In this document: in pieces, positions 8,712 through 17,186 of the stretch
Layout of the letters: the number at the start of each line of letters is the position of its first letter
Numbering within the stretch: the stretch's first letter is position 1
NCBI RefSeq assembly: GCF_040544555.1
Contig: NZ_JBEPKD010000002.1
Coordinates: 186,001 to 250,000, forward strand
Direction of reading: 5' to 3'
Length of the DNA stretch: 64,000 nt
Source: Halalkalibacter oceani
GTDB taxonomy: Bacteria > Bacillota > Bacilli > Bacillales > Bacillaceae_D
The notes under the pieces: generated by a model
What the model was told of the DNA's origin: nothing
The model's input: the letters and a program-made list of their open reading frames with translations, nothing else
Database searches by the model: none
Program-made: the position numbers and the translations under genes

Positions 8712-8834
8712 TTACTTTTGAAGAAAAGAGGCTGCCTCCGCATCATCTCCGCAAACAGCGCAAATGACAACCAGTTTCGAGTCAGCCTCTTCCGTATAAA
8801 GCGCCTCCTCTAAAAAGACGTCTTCTCTTTCCAT
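8712..8834 (-). CDS. Small 40-aa protein with a CxxC pair
   Basis: Short ORF (starts MEREDVFLEEALYTEE, contains VVICAVCGDDAEAA, ends FLQK). Its ATG lies 6 nt after the phoH stop with AGGA overlapping that stop, which is the spacing of a real gene. A CxxC pair suggests metal binding or redox chemistry. No family is recognised and B. subtilis has no gene here. The coding strand also holds GAGGCTG ... CAGCCTC followed by TTTTC, so the stretch may instead be a degraded terminator. Confidence 0.5.
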   Translation of the reverse strand: MEREDVFLEEALYTEEADSKLVVICAVCGDDAEAASFLQK

Positions 8835-8840
8835 TTTTCC

Positions 8841-9803
8841 TCACTCGTCCTCGCTTTGATCGTAGGCCTGGATAATTTGCTGAACAAGCGTGTGGCGCAC
8901 GACATCAGACTGCTGTAAATAAATAAAAGCAATATCCTTCACTCCAGCTAAAATGTCAATCGCGACCTTTAATCCGGACTTTTTGCCCTTTGGCAAATCA
9001 ATCTGTGTCAAGTCGCCATTAATCACCATTTTCGAGCCGAAGCCGAGACGGGTAATGAACATCTTCATCTGTTCCTTCGTCGTATTTTGCGCCTCATCCA
9101 GAATAACAAACGCATCGTCAAGCGTCCGGCCGCGCATGTAGGCGAGCGGAGCGACTTCAATCGTTCCACGCTCCATTAAGCGGGTCGTCTGCTCGACGCC
9201 AAGGACATCGTGTAAGGCATCGTAAAGGGGACGCAAATATGGATCGACCTTTTCTTTTAAATCGCCGGGTAAAAAGCCGAGGCTTTCACCTGCTTCGACC
9301 GCCGGCCGCGTCAGGACAATCCGCTTGACCCGCCCTTCTTTAAGGGCAGTGACCGCCATTACGACAGCCAAGTAGGTTTTTCCTGTACCAGCCGGTCCGA
9401 TTCCAAAAACCATATCCTTCTTTTGAATAGCCGACACATAGTGACGCTGACCGAGCGTCTTGGCCATGATCGGCTTCCCTTTAACGTTGACGGCAACTTT
9501 TTCATTATAGAGCTCATTCAGCTCATCAAGACGATCCGTCTCAGCAAGCTGTACCGCGTAAACCACATCCCGTTCGGATACAGTTATGCCTTTTCTAATC
9601 AGTTCAATCAAAGCTGCAAGAATAGAATGAACAAGCGCGACCTTTTCTGCTTCACCTGTCACAAGGACTTCCTCTCCCCTTGTCACAAGCGTAACAGCAA
9701 GTAATTCTTCGATCCGCTTTAAATGTCGATCATGCGGACCGAGAAGTGCCTGGGTTTCACTCGCATTCTTCACTTCTAGCTGAATGGTTTTCGTTTCTGA
9801 CAA
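8841..9803 (-). CDS. phoH: PhoH-like ATPase
   Basis: PhoH family P-loop ATPase, thought to act in RNA metabolism together with YbeY; the precise role is unsettled. About 320 aa. Walker A is GPAGTGKTYLA and Walker B is VILDEAQN; the N-terminal part is a KH-like region. Two TTG codons could start it (9812 and 9803). The AAGGAG site sits 10 nt before the second and only 1 nt before the first, so 9803 is preferred. The yqfD stop overlaps this region. Confidence 0.95.
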   Translation of the reverse strand: MSETKTIQLEVKNASETQALLGPHDRHLKRIEELLAVTLVTRGEEVLVTGEAEKVALVHSILAALIELIRKGITVSERDVVYAVQLAETDRLDELNELYNEKVAVNVKGKPIMAKTLGQRHYVSAIQKKDMVFGIGPAGTGKTYLAVVMAVTALKEGRVKRIVLTRPAVEAGESLGFLPGDLKEKVDPYLRPLYDALHDVLGVEQTTRLMERGTIEVAPLAYMRGRTLDDAFVILDEAQNTTKEQMKMFITRLGFGSKMVINGDLTQIDLPKGKKSGLKVAIDILAGVKDIAFIYLQQSDVVRHTLVQQIIQAYDQSEDE

Positions 9804-9808
9804 TAGAC

Positions 9809-10996
9809 TCAATCTCCTTGAATAATCGGCTTCTCCGATGTAATATCTTCGAGTACTTGGTAATGAATCTGTAAGTTAACTTTACCATTCCCCAAGGCTT
9901 CGTGCAAAACTTTTTCGCCAAGTATTTCCGCTTCCTCTGGTAAATGCTTCACTAAATCGACACGAGCCCGTTCCTTTGCTGCTTCGATCGCTTCCTCCTT
10001 TGTATACGAGCGGGCATACTGATCTGTTTCATAATAATCAACTCGTTTATACGTTAACGGAAGCGTCCATTTCCAGATCCGAATTGGAGTTTCCTGCTCA
10101 AAAGGCTGATACTGCTCCAACGTTTGCCGCGAAAAGCCCCAGATCGGCACACTAACATCGGAAAATGTTACATAATGCTTTGTCTGTCTTTCGCCGGTCA
10201 ATGTCGTGAACACCGTCTCAAGAGGAATGGAAACCGTTGACTTGTACCAAATTTCCCCACGTACAACCGCCTGTGCCGGCACAACTTCCGCCCGGCCTTC
10301 TTTACCAATATATCCGGAGACGAGAATATCGCCTTTGCGCACAAAATCATTCGGCTTGACCATCGCCTGGCCGTGCTCAACGAAAATGTCATGAATGACC
10401 GCTTCCTTTGTCGCAATCAGATGCCGCGGACTGTGACGCTCCGCTTCCTCAGGCAGCTGCTGCTCGACGACCTCGAACTCAAAGGTCGTCCCTTTTTTCC
10501 GGACGCCGACCCACGTCGCGCCGGCCACCGCTTCTGTTACATCGCGCTGAATTAATTCGACGCTCGGAAGCGAGAAATGAAATGCGCCCCGCTTGATACC
10601 CATTTCCGTCATTACTTGGCGCAGTTCATGCTCAACCTGTGGAGAAGCACCCTTAATTTCGATATGCCAGATCATATTGGATAAGACGAACATCACGATA
10701 AAGAAGCCGCACAGGCCAGCGACAAAGCCGGAACGTCCAAGCATCCGCTTGAAAAAGAACGGTCCGCCGCGCCTTTGAATAAATGTCGCCTTACAGCTTG
10801 TCAGACGCAGCAGCGGCCTTAACCGCCTGACATCCTTTACATACATATAGAAAACAATCCGATTCTCGCTAATGCGGCGAATGTGCCAAATTGTAATCTT
10901 TTCCTCGATGCAACGATTAAGCAGTCTCTCCGGATAAGCGCCATCGACGCTGACACGCACATAGCCGTGCATCAGGTTGATCATAGTCGCATTCAT
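9809..10996 (-). CDS. yqfD: Sporulation protein YqfD
   Basis: Membrane protein of the YqfD sporulation family (mother-cell expressed in B. subtilis). 395 aa. A cytoplasmic N-terminal part (GYVRVSVDGAYPERLLNRC) is followed by one membrane span near residue 95 (FVAGLCGFFIVMFVLSNMIW) and a large outer domain. The ATG has GGAGGAG 10 nt upstream. It forms a pair with yqfC directly upstream. Confidence 0.93.
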   Translation of the reverse strand: MNATMINLMHGYVRVSVDGAYPERLLNRCIEEKITIWHIRRISENRIVFYMYVKDVRRLRPLLRLTSCKATFIQRRGGPFFFKRMLGRSGFVAGLCGFFIVMFVLSNMIWHIEIKGASPQVEHELRQVMTEMGIKRGAFHFSLPSVELIQRDVTEAVAGATWVGVRKKGTTFEFEVVEQQLPEEAERHSPRHLIATKEAVIHDIFVEHGQAMVKPNDFVRKGDILVSGYIGKEGRAEVVPAQAVVRGEIWYKSTVSIPLETVFTTLTGERQTKHYVTFSDVSVPIWGFSRQTLEQYQPFEQETPIRIWKWTLPLTYKRVDYYETDQYARSYTKEEAIEAAKERARVDLVKHLPEEAEILGEKVLHEALGNGKVNLQIHYQVLEDITSEKPIIQGD

Positions 10997-11035
10997 TGTT
11001 AATTGTCTCCTCCTTTAACGCTCGGTATACGTCAC

Positions 11036-11326
11036 TTATGTATTGGTATCATCTATATACAGAACCTGATCAATTCTTCCTTCCAGCAACAATTCTTCAG
11101 GCAAAATTGTCTTGATGACAAAGTGATCTCCTTTGATTAAGAGGTGACCATTTTTCAAGAGCAATCTAAGCTCCTGATTCGAGAAGCGCAAGACCCCACG
11201 GTGATTCTCGATGTAAATATGAAGCTGTCCGATCATCGTAATCCGTGGCAGGTCCATCATGACATCAGCGGGAAGCTGCAATTGCTTTGTCATCCATGTT
11301 GTCAGCTGCTGCCTAACCTTTTTCAT
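11036..11326 (-). CDS. yqfC: Sporulation protein YqfC
   Basis: Small YqfC family protein linked to sporulation; function unknown. Conserved core LPADVMMDLPRITMIGQLHI and GDHFVIKTILPEELLLEG. The frame is open for 22 more codons upstream, but ATG at 11324-11326 gives 96 aa, as in Bacillus. A GTG at 11336-11338 behind AAGGAGAGGG is an alternative giving 100 aa. It heads the chain yqfC-yqfD-phoH-...-era. Confidence 0.93.
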   Translation of the reverse strand: MKKVRQQLTTWMTKQLQLPADVMMDLPRITMIGQLHIYIENHRGVLRFSNQELRLLLKNGHLLIKGDHFVIKTILPEELLLEGRIDQVLYIDDTNT

Positions 11327-11490
11327 TTTATCCTGCACCCCCTCTCCTTCATCTTTATGTGAAAGCGGCGTGGGATAGCACTCAAATCTCATAAAGTGAC
11401 TTCTCTCAATCGCTGGTCCTCCGCGCCGTTTCCACGGTGAAGGTGAAGTGCTTGACCCCTTTGTTAGAGCACCGAATCATTTCAACAACA

Positions 11491-11537
11491 AAAAAAGCAA
11501 GCCTTACTGGATGCAATCCAGTAAGACTTGCTTTTTT
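11491..11537 (-). terminator. Terminator of the nfeD-floA-yqfB operon
   Basis: Hairpin with arms AAGCAAG(C/T)CTTACTGGAT and their complement, flanked by A- and T-runs, four bases past the yqfB stop. It separates this operon from yqfC. Confidence 0.88.
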
Positions 11538-11540
11538 GAA

Positions 11541-12083
11541 TTAGCGGGGACGCTGAAACGTTTGATGCGGCTTGCGCGCCCGCGGTTGGTCAAGCACTTC
11601 GGCCCAGATAACAGCTTTCATCGCCTCATTGTTGGACAAACGGTTTAACTGAAGATCGAGCTGCCCGTTTTGTGGCGTTTGCTCGCTGCTCCTGGCCGCC
11701 TCAGCTGCCCGCTGCTGCCGGCGACGCGCCTCCTCGTAGCGCTTCTTCAGCTGCCGCTGCTCCTCTTCTATCTCGGCGATCGGACTCTCAAACTGCACCT
11801 CAGCTGTCTGCCGGGGCTGTTCTTCCTCCAAGCCACTTGGACCGGCATAGGTCGACCTGCGCGGACGTTCCGGCTTCGCTTCCTCCTGCTGGAAAATCTC
11901 ACGCCAGTCGATTTTCCCCTGGCCCTGCTGCGGACGGCCGGACCGTTGCTGCTGCGGTCGTGATTTCTGCCGCTGCTGCTCATTCTGGTTGCCGCCTAAA
12001 CGGCCGAGGAAACTGATTATCCCGCCGATGATGATTAAGACGAGGAAGATATTTTCGAAGATTAGACTAAGCAAATTTTCCAT
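11541..12083 (-). CDS. yqfB: YqfB-like membrane-anchored protein
   Basis: 180-aa protein with one N-terminal membrane segment (NIFLVLIIIGGIISFLG) and a long, highly charged Gln/Arg/Glu-rich region including a probable coiled coil (IEEEQRQLKKRYEEARRRQQ). Position after floA matches yqfB of B. subtilis; low complexity makes homology hard to judge by eye. ATG is preceded by AAGGAGGAG. Perhaps a partner of the flotillin FloA, by neighbourhood only. Confidence 0.75.
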   Translation of the reverse strand: MENLLSLIFENIFLVLIIIGGIISFLGRLGGNQNEQQRQKSRPQQQRSGRPQQGQGKIDWREIFQQEEAKPERPRRSTYAGPSGLEEEQPRQTAEVQFESPIAEIEEEQRQLKKRYEEARRRQQRAAEAARSSEQTPQNGQLDLQLNRLSNNEAMKAVIWAEVLDQPRARKPHQTFQRPR

Positions 12084-12121
12084 TATGCGTTCTCCTCCTT
12101 ATCATCTTGGGGAGACATCTC

Positions 12122-13117
12122 TTATTGATTTCTGTCTGCATGAGAATCGTTGCCATCTGTTGCTTTGCTGATCGAATCACGCATGTCGGTATCGGCCATC
12201 ACGTTTTGATAATTCATATAGTCCATGACGCCCATGTTGCCTTTACGCAATGCTTCTGAAAGCGCCATTGGTACTTCGGCTTCCGCTTCGACAACTTTCG
12301 CGCGCATTTCCTCGACCTTCGCTTTCATTTCCTGTTCCTTCGCTACGGCCATCGCGCGACGCTCTTCCGCTTTCGCCTGAGCGATCTTCTTGTCGGCTTC
12401 CGCCTGATCGGTTTGCAACTCTGCCCCGATGTTTTTACCGATATCAATGTCGGCAATATCAATCGAGAGAATTTCAAATGCCGTTCCGGCATCGAGCCCT
12501 TTTGCAAGGACGGTTTGCGAAATCATATCCGGATTTTCAAGCACCTTCTTATGGTTATCGGCCGAACCGATTGTCGAAACAATCCCTTCCCCGACACGGG
12601 CGATAACCGTATCTTCACCGGCACCCCCGACAAGGCGGTCAATATTGGCTCGCACCGTAATCCGTGCTTTCGCCTTTACTTCAATCCCATCCATCGCCAC
12701 ACCGGCAATGAACGGTGTTTCAATAACCTTTGGGTTAACGCTCATTTGTACCGCTTCAAGCACATCACGCCCGGCAAGATCAATCGCTGCCGCACGCTCG
12801 AAGCTCAGATCAATATTCGCACGCTGTGCGGCGATCAGCGCATTAACGACGCGGTCGACGTTCCCTCCGGCAAGATAGTGCCCTTCAAGCTTTGACGTAC
12901 TAAGATCAAGACCCGCTTTGACCGCTTTGATTAACGGATTAACAACGCGGGCTGGAATAACACGACGTAAGCGCATTCCAACAAGCTCGAAAATTCCGAT
13001 GCGAACTCCTGCAGCTAATGCGGAAATCCACAGCATGACCGGTACAAATGTAAACAGCACCGCTAACAAAATGATAATGACTGCCAGCCCGATTAAAATC
13101 GTAATATCCAATGGCAT
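12122..13117 (-). CDS. floA: Flotillin-like protein FloA
   Basis: Flotillin-like scaffold of functional membrane microdomains. 331 aa. N-terminal membrane hairpin (ILIGLAVIIILLAVLFTFVPVMLW), then the SPFH-like domain (RRVIPARVVNPLIKAVKAGL, KVIETPFIAGVAMDGIEVKA) and the Ala/Glu-rich coiled coil (AQAKAEERRAMAVAKEQEMK). ATG at 13115-13117 has AGGAGGA upstream. Follows nfeD, its usual partner. Confidence 0.97.
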   Translation of the reverse strand: MPLDITILIGLAVIIILLAVLFTFVPVMLWISALAAGVRIGIFELVGMRLRRVIPARVVNPLIKAVKAGLDLSTSKLEGHYLAGGNVDRVVNALIAAQRANIDLSFERAAAIDLAGRDVLEAVQMSVNPKVIETPFIAGVAMDGIEVKAKARITVRANIDRLVGGAGEDTVIARVGEGIVSTIGSADNHKKVLENPDMISQTVLAKGLDAGTAFEILSIDIADIDIGKNIGAELQTDQAEADKKIAQAKAEERRAMAVAKEQEMKAKVEEMRAKVVEAEAEVPMALSEALRKGNMGVMDYMNYQNVMADTDMRDSISKATDGNDSHADRNQ

Positions 13118-13140
13118 CTTTCACATTCCTCCTCTTTTCT

Positions 13141-14481
13141 TCATTCCTTTACTTCACGTACCACAATTCGAGATCCGGCGGTATAGACGATCTCTACTTG
13201 CTTTCCCTGTCCAATATAGCTTCCCTCGGTAACGACGTCAAGCCGTTCCTTGCCAAAAATCGCAGAACCTGATGGTCGAAGAGGAGTCAGCGTTTCCCCT
13301 TTGGCGCCGATCAGCTCTGATCTTGTCACATTGCTAATATAGCCTTTTTCGGTGCTGGTCGAATCGGTGTGGATCACCCTTTTCATCGGCCCTCTTTGTC
13401 CGAAATAGCGGAAAATAAAGAGAGCGGCAATCGCCGTTACAACAAAAGCAATCGCAAGAGAAATCAACATGAGCGTCGTCGAAAACGATGCCAGCAGCAT
13501 CCCGCCGATTAGCGCTCCGACCCCGAGCAAACCGAAAATTCCAAACCCGGGAACAAAAATCTCAACCAAAATCAGGATAAAGCCAATGATAAACAGAATC
13601 AGTGCTTCAAGTCCGGCAAAACCGGCAAACATATGACCGAAGAAAAATAGCAGCAACGCTGAAATGCCCATAATGCCCGGAATCCCGAACCCGGGTGAAT
13701 ACAATTCGAGTACCAGGCCGAGACTGCCGACTGACAACAGGATCGGGATAACGATTGGGTGGGTAACAAAGCGCGCCAACTGTTCGGCAAACGCGATCTC
13801 CATCTCGCGTTCAACCGCATCTTCTAAGCCAAGATGGGCCAACAGTTCTTCGCGGCTCGTCACAATCGCTTCCGCATAGTCGATCTCCAGCGCCTGATCG
13901 GCGGTTAAGGTTAACAGCTCTCCGGCGGGGGCGCCAAGTTCAGGCAGATCAATCCGCTCATCGGCCATCGCCGCCGCATAGACCGGATCGCGCCCGTTTA
14001 ATTCAGCTGCTCCGCGCATTTCCGCAAGCCAGTATGACTGCGTTTTCTCTTCGGCTGCATTTCCCGCACCGTCAATAACCTTCGCTGACCCCATCGTTGC
14101 CCTCGGCGTCATAATGATTTGATCCGTATTCAGCGCGATGTAAGCCCCCGCTGAAATCGCCTTGCTTCTAACAAATGTAATGACAGGAATGTCCGTCTCC
14201 TGGATGAGCGTGGCGATATCTCCCGCTGCATCGACGGCTCCCCCCGGGGTATCCATTTCAAGCACCAAATGTGTCGCGCCCTCGGCAATCGCCGTCTCAA
14301 ACGACCTCTTCATAAAAGCTTCCAGCCCGCGCTCAACGGTTTGTTCCACCGGGATATAATAAACGAGTGGTCCGTCTCCCTGCTCTTCATTGCTATGTAC
14401 AGCTGATGCCGGAACAAGGAAGCAGCAGACAACGACAAACAGCAACAGGGACACAGCCAGCCACTGACGCCTTTCCCCCAT
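13141..14481 (-). CDS. nfeD: NfeD family membrane serine protease
   Basis: Long-form NfeD: signal peptide, ClpP-like serine protease domain, membrane region and C-terminal OB-fold. Partner of flotillins. The frame opens at 14586, but the ATG at 14479-14481 (MGERRQWLAVSLLLF) follows GAGGAGGGAAGG and gives a normal signal peptide ending near VPASAVHS; about 446 aa. The protease part has MDTPGG and the serine in KAISAGAYIAL; the C-terminal domain includes GYISNVTRSELIGAKG. Confidence 0.95.
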   Translation of the reverse strand: MGERRQWLAVSLLLFVVVCCFLVPASAVHSNEEQGDGPLVYYIPVEQTVERGLEAFMKRSFETAIAEGATHLVLEMDTPGGAVDAAGDIATLIQETDIPVITFVRSKAISAGAYIALNTDQIIMTPRATMGSAKVIDGAGNAAEEKTQSYWLAEMRGAAELNGRDPVYAAAMADERIDLPELGAPAGELLTLTADQALEIDYAEAIVTSREELLAHLGLEDAVEREMEIAFAEQLARFVTHPIVIPILLSVGSLGLVLELYSPGFGIPGIMGISALLLFFFGHMFAGFAGLEALILFIIGFILILVEIFVPGFGIFGLLGVGALIGGMLLASFSTTLMLISLAIAFVVTAIAALFIFRYFGQRGPMKRVIHTDSTSTEKGYISNVTRSELIGAKGETLTPLRPSGSAIFGKERLDVVTEGSYIGQGKQVEIVYTAGSRIVVREVKE

Positions 14482-14600
14482 ACCTTCCCTCCTCTCTTTT
14501 TTTCTTACCTTCTTGTTACGAATAACCGGCATGGATGGTTTCACTTCTTTCAAAACTATTTTATCCTCTAGCTTTTTCTTTATCAAATCGCCTTACACAA

Positions 14601-14640
14601 AAAACGCTTCATCCCCCGTTTTGTAAGAGATGAAGCGTTT
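14601..14640 (-). terminator. Terminator of rpsU-yqeY
   Basis: Minus-strand hairpin AAACGCTTCATC ... GATGAAGCGTTT followed by a T-run, about 10 nt past the yqeY stop. Confidence 0.9.
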
Positions 14641-14650
14641 GTGTCATATG

Positions 14651-15094
14651 TTATGATAAGTGTTGTTGCACGAGACGATTCACAAGACCACCATCAGCTT
14701 TTCCTTTAACCTTCGGCATGATTGCTCCCATGACCTTACCCATATCTGCTTTGGTGGTAGCTCCGACTTCCTTAATCGTTGCTTGAACGATCTGCGAAAC
14801 CTCTTCATCAGAAAGCTGCTCTGGCATATAGTCTTCAAGCACAGTAATTTCATCACGTAGCTTGGAAGCTAAATCTTCACGGTTTGCTTGTTCAAACTCA
14901 TGGAGGGAATCCTTGCGTTGTTTCAGTTCGCGATTAAGCACCGTAAGGCTATCATCGTCTGTCAACTCACGTCCGAGCTTAATTTGCTCGTTTTGCAACG
15001 ACGACTTTACCATACGGATGACCGAGAGTTTTTGCTTTTCCTTGTTCTTCATCGCAGTCTTCATATCCTGATTTAAACGTTCAAGAAGATTCAA
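14651..15094 (-). CDS. yqeY: GatB/YqeY domain protein
   Basis: YqeY family protein related to the tail domain of GatB amidotransferase; exact role unknown. The frame is open from GTG at 15103, but the TTG at 15092-15094 (MNLLERLNQDMK) sits at the right distance from GAGAGGG and gives the usual 147 aa. Conserved C-terminal signature KADMGKVMGAIMPKVKGKAD. Co-transcribed with rpsU. Confidence 0.96.
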   Translation of the reverse strand: MNLLERLNQDMKTAMKNKEKQKLSVIRMVKSSLQNEQIKLGRELTDDDSLTVLNRELKQRKDSLHEFEQANREDLASKLRDEITVLEDYMPEQLSDEEVSQIVQATIKEVGATTKADMGKVMGAIMPKVKGKADGGLVNRLVQQHLS

Positions 15095-15114
15095 TGGAAA
15101 CACCCTCTCACCAA

Positions 15115-15288
15115 TTAGAACTTACGTTTTCTTGCTGCTTCAGATTTCTTCTTGCGTTTCACACTCGGCTTTTCGTAGTGCTTGCGCTTTTTAACCTCAG
15201 CCAACGTTCCTTCTTTAGAGAGTGATCTCTTGAAGCGACGAAGTGCAGCATCAATCGATTCGTTTTTGCGAACACGAGTTTCTGCCAT
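15115..15288 (-). CDS. rpsU: 30S ribosomal protein S21
   Basis: 57-aa S21, basic C-terminus (KRKKKSEAARKRKF). Starts MAETRVRKNESIDAALRRF; the longer frame upstream is ignored because ATG at 15286-15288 has GGAGGGAAAT directly before it. Strong promoter upstream at 15353-15381. Confidence 0.98.
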   Translation of the reverse strand: MAETRVRKNESIDAALRRFKRSLSKEGTLAEVKKRKHYEKPSVKRKKKSEAARKRKF

Positions 15289-15352
15289 TATATTTCCCTC
15301 CCTCCGAAACAACCAACTCAAGACATACACCTCTTCATGCACGTCTTATAGC

Positions 15353-15381
15353 ATTATAATATAGAGAGATATGCTGGTCAA
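15353..15381 (-). promoter_or_regulatory. SigA promoter of rpsU-yqeY
   Basis: Minus strand TTGACC (15376-15381), 17-bp spacer, perfect TATAAT (15353-15358), about 65 nt upstream of the rpsU start. Confidence 0.85.
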
Positions 15382-15565
15382 CTTAAAATCAGGAAATAAG
15401 CGAAAAAAAAGGCGATTTCATCATCTTTATCTCCCCTTTATTCGTGAGTAAAATAATATCTTTTTTCGCGCCGCTCCTTCCATTCGCTGCTTCATAGATT
15501 TTTTTCCTTTTTTGTCATGCTTGTCAGCGATTGTCCATAGAGTGAAGAGAGAGGTGAGTGGCGTC

Positions 15566-16495
15566 ATGAAAGAGTTATTTTCCTTGCTTGCTGTTTTTAT
15601 TGCTTTATTTTTATTTGGGATGACGGTGATGCGCGCCGGATTGCTGCACCTGGGAAAAAGCAGGTTTCAATCCCTGCTTGAACGGATGACGCGCACAGCC
15701 TGGATGGGGCTCTTAATCGGGGCTTTCGCGACAGCGGTTCTGCAAAGCAGCTCGGCGATTATGGTGATGACGGTCGGCCTTGTCGCTGCCGGCTTGCTCA
15801 GCTTCCGAAACTCAATCGGCATCATCCTCGGAGCGAATATCGGCACGACGATGACAACCGAGCTGCTGGCACTTGACCTTACCCTCTTCATTGGGCCGCT
15901 CCTGCTTTTAGGCTTGCTTTTTTTGCTGTTGCCTCATTCTGCCGCTTACTCATTTGGCTGCTTGTTTTTTGGCCTTGCCTGTATTTTTATTTCCATGAAC
16001 GGACTGGAGCAGCTCGCCTATCCGCTGGCAACGATCCCGTTTGTCCATGCGTTTTTTGACTTAACGAATGAGTACGAGCTGTTAGGTATCGGCATCGGCA
16101 CTGTCCTGACGGCGCTGATTCAATCAAGCACGGCGACTACCGCTATCGCGATGGGGTTCATGAATGATCATTTGCTGGAACTGTCGGCCGGCATTGCCAT
16201 TATGCTCGGCGCAAACATCGGCACATGTATCACCGCCTATCTCGCCAGTATCGGTTCTGGTAAAAACGCGAAGCAGGTCGCCTATGCTAACATCTGGTTA
16301 AATGTACTTGGCGTGCTCCTGTTTCTTCCTTTAATCGGCTGGCTCGGTGAACTTGCCAGCAGCCTTACTTCAACACCGATGATGCAGTTGGCGCATGCGA
16401 GTTTAATCTTTAATGTCGTTTGTTCTCTCGTTATGCTATTTTTCGTCACACCATTTACCCGCTTTATCGAGTGGCTGCATGCTGATCTCCGTTAG
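15566..16495 (+). CDS. yqeW: Na/Pi cotransporter family protein (YqeW type)
   Basis: NptA/PhoU-less Na+/phosphate symporter family, membrane, 309 aa. Two inverted repeats typical of the family carry QSSSAIMVMTVGL plus GANIGTTMTTEL, and QSSTATTAIAMGF plus GANIGTCITAYL. The frame opens earlier, but ATG at 15566 has AGGTGA 9 nt upstream. In B. subtilis yqeW also neighbours rpsU. Confidence 0.93.
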   Translation: MKELFSLLAVFIALFLFGMTVMRAGLLHLGKSRFQSLLERMTRTAWMGLLIGAFATAVLQSSSAIMVMTVGLVAAGLLSFRNSIGIILGANIGTTMTTELLALDLTLFIGPLLLLGLLFLLLPHSAAYSFGCLFFGLACIFISMNGLEQLAYPLATIPFVHAFFDLTNEYELLGIGIGTVLTALIQSSTATTAIAMGFMNDHLLELSAGIAIMLGANIGTCITAYLASIGSGKNAKQVAYANIWLNVLGVLLFLPLIGWLGELASSLTSTPMMQLAHASLIFNVVCSLVMLFFVTPFTRFIEWLHADLR

Positions 16496-16534
16496 CGGGA
16501 CAGTAAGACCAGACAATCATAAGGAGGTGACATC

Positions 16535-16930
16535 TTGGGAATTCCAAAACCTCTCGTCCAATTGAACCAGCTTTTTATCGTGGTCACCGTTACCGCCGGT
16601 CTGATTTTTTCACACTGGATCTTGCTGCTTCCTTTTCTGAATGGCGTCATTACTCTGCTGAGAAAGCGCAATCCACTAATTGAAGTCACAAGACCTTTTC
16701 TGAGAAAGCCTCTATTTTCCTATATTCAGGAGGACTGCCAGCAGCAGCTCTTCAACCAGTGGATCGCGACGATCTGCCTCGGGCTGGCGTTAATCAGTTC
16801 TCTTTTAAACGCTGGTCTACTCACTCTATTTTTTGGCATTGCCGTCGCGGCAGCTGCACTCCTTGCTCTTTTCGGCTTCTGCATCGGCTGCACGATCCGG
16901 TATCGCTACCTTATGTGGAAGAATCAGTAA
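16535..16930 (+). CDS. DUF4395 family membrane protein
   Basis: 131-aa membrane protein of unknown function matching the DUF4395 pattern: GIPKPLVQLNQLF at the start, RPFLRKPLFSYIQEDCQQQ, FNQWIATICLGLALISSLL, and GFCIGCTIRYRY with a CxxxC-like pair at the end. TTG start at 16535 behind a very strong AAGGAGGTG. 39 nt after yqeW on the same strand, so probably one transcript. A partial copy of the intergenic repeat follows. Confidence 0.85.
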   Translation: MGIPKPLVQLNQLFIVVTVTAGLIFSHWILLLPFLNGVITLLRKRNPLIEVTRPFLRKPLFSYIQEDCQQQLFNQWIATICLGLALISSLLNAGLLTLFFGIAVAAAALLALFGFCIGCTIRYRYLMWKNQ

Positions 16931-16974
16931 CATGCCAAAACATGCCAATCTGAATCAGTATGTGCCGTTTCAGC

Positions 16975-17056
16975 GAGGCCGGGCCAAAGGTTGTTGCCTT
17001 TTGCCCGGCCCCTAAGCTGGACAAGCGTTACTATCTTTTAAAGCCCGTTATGAGGA
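16975..17056 (+). repeat. Intergenic structured repeat, partial copy E
   Basis: Begins 44 nt after the DUF4395 stop with hairpin GGCCGGGCC AAAGG ... CCTTTTG CCCGGCC and continues into CTAAGC, ATCTTTTAAAGCCCGTTATGAG, then stops. The hairpin arms differ from the other copies (GGCTGGG/CCCAGCC) by paired changes. It can act as terminator for the upstream genes. Confidence 0.75.
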
Positions 17057-17186
17057 AAGCGATTGCTGCTATATGCCGCCAAGTTTTGTCCGATCGTCAC
17101 GGAATCAGGCCAGATGCTTGCTGTCATCCTTCCTTAGAGGTAAACTATACTTTGTTTTAATAGAGTAAGAGCTTGGAGGAAGAGAA

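Noticed and set aside
8072..8767. Long plus-strand open frame (about 230 codons) opposite pgpH
   Set aside because: No RBS, no family likeness, and fully antisense to a well-supported gene; most long frames opposite pgpH, the CapA-like gene (28319-29077) and comEA (60686-61288) are of this kind.
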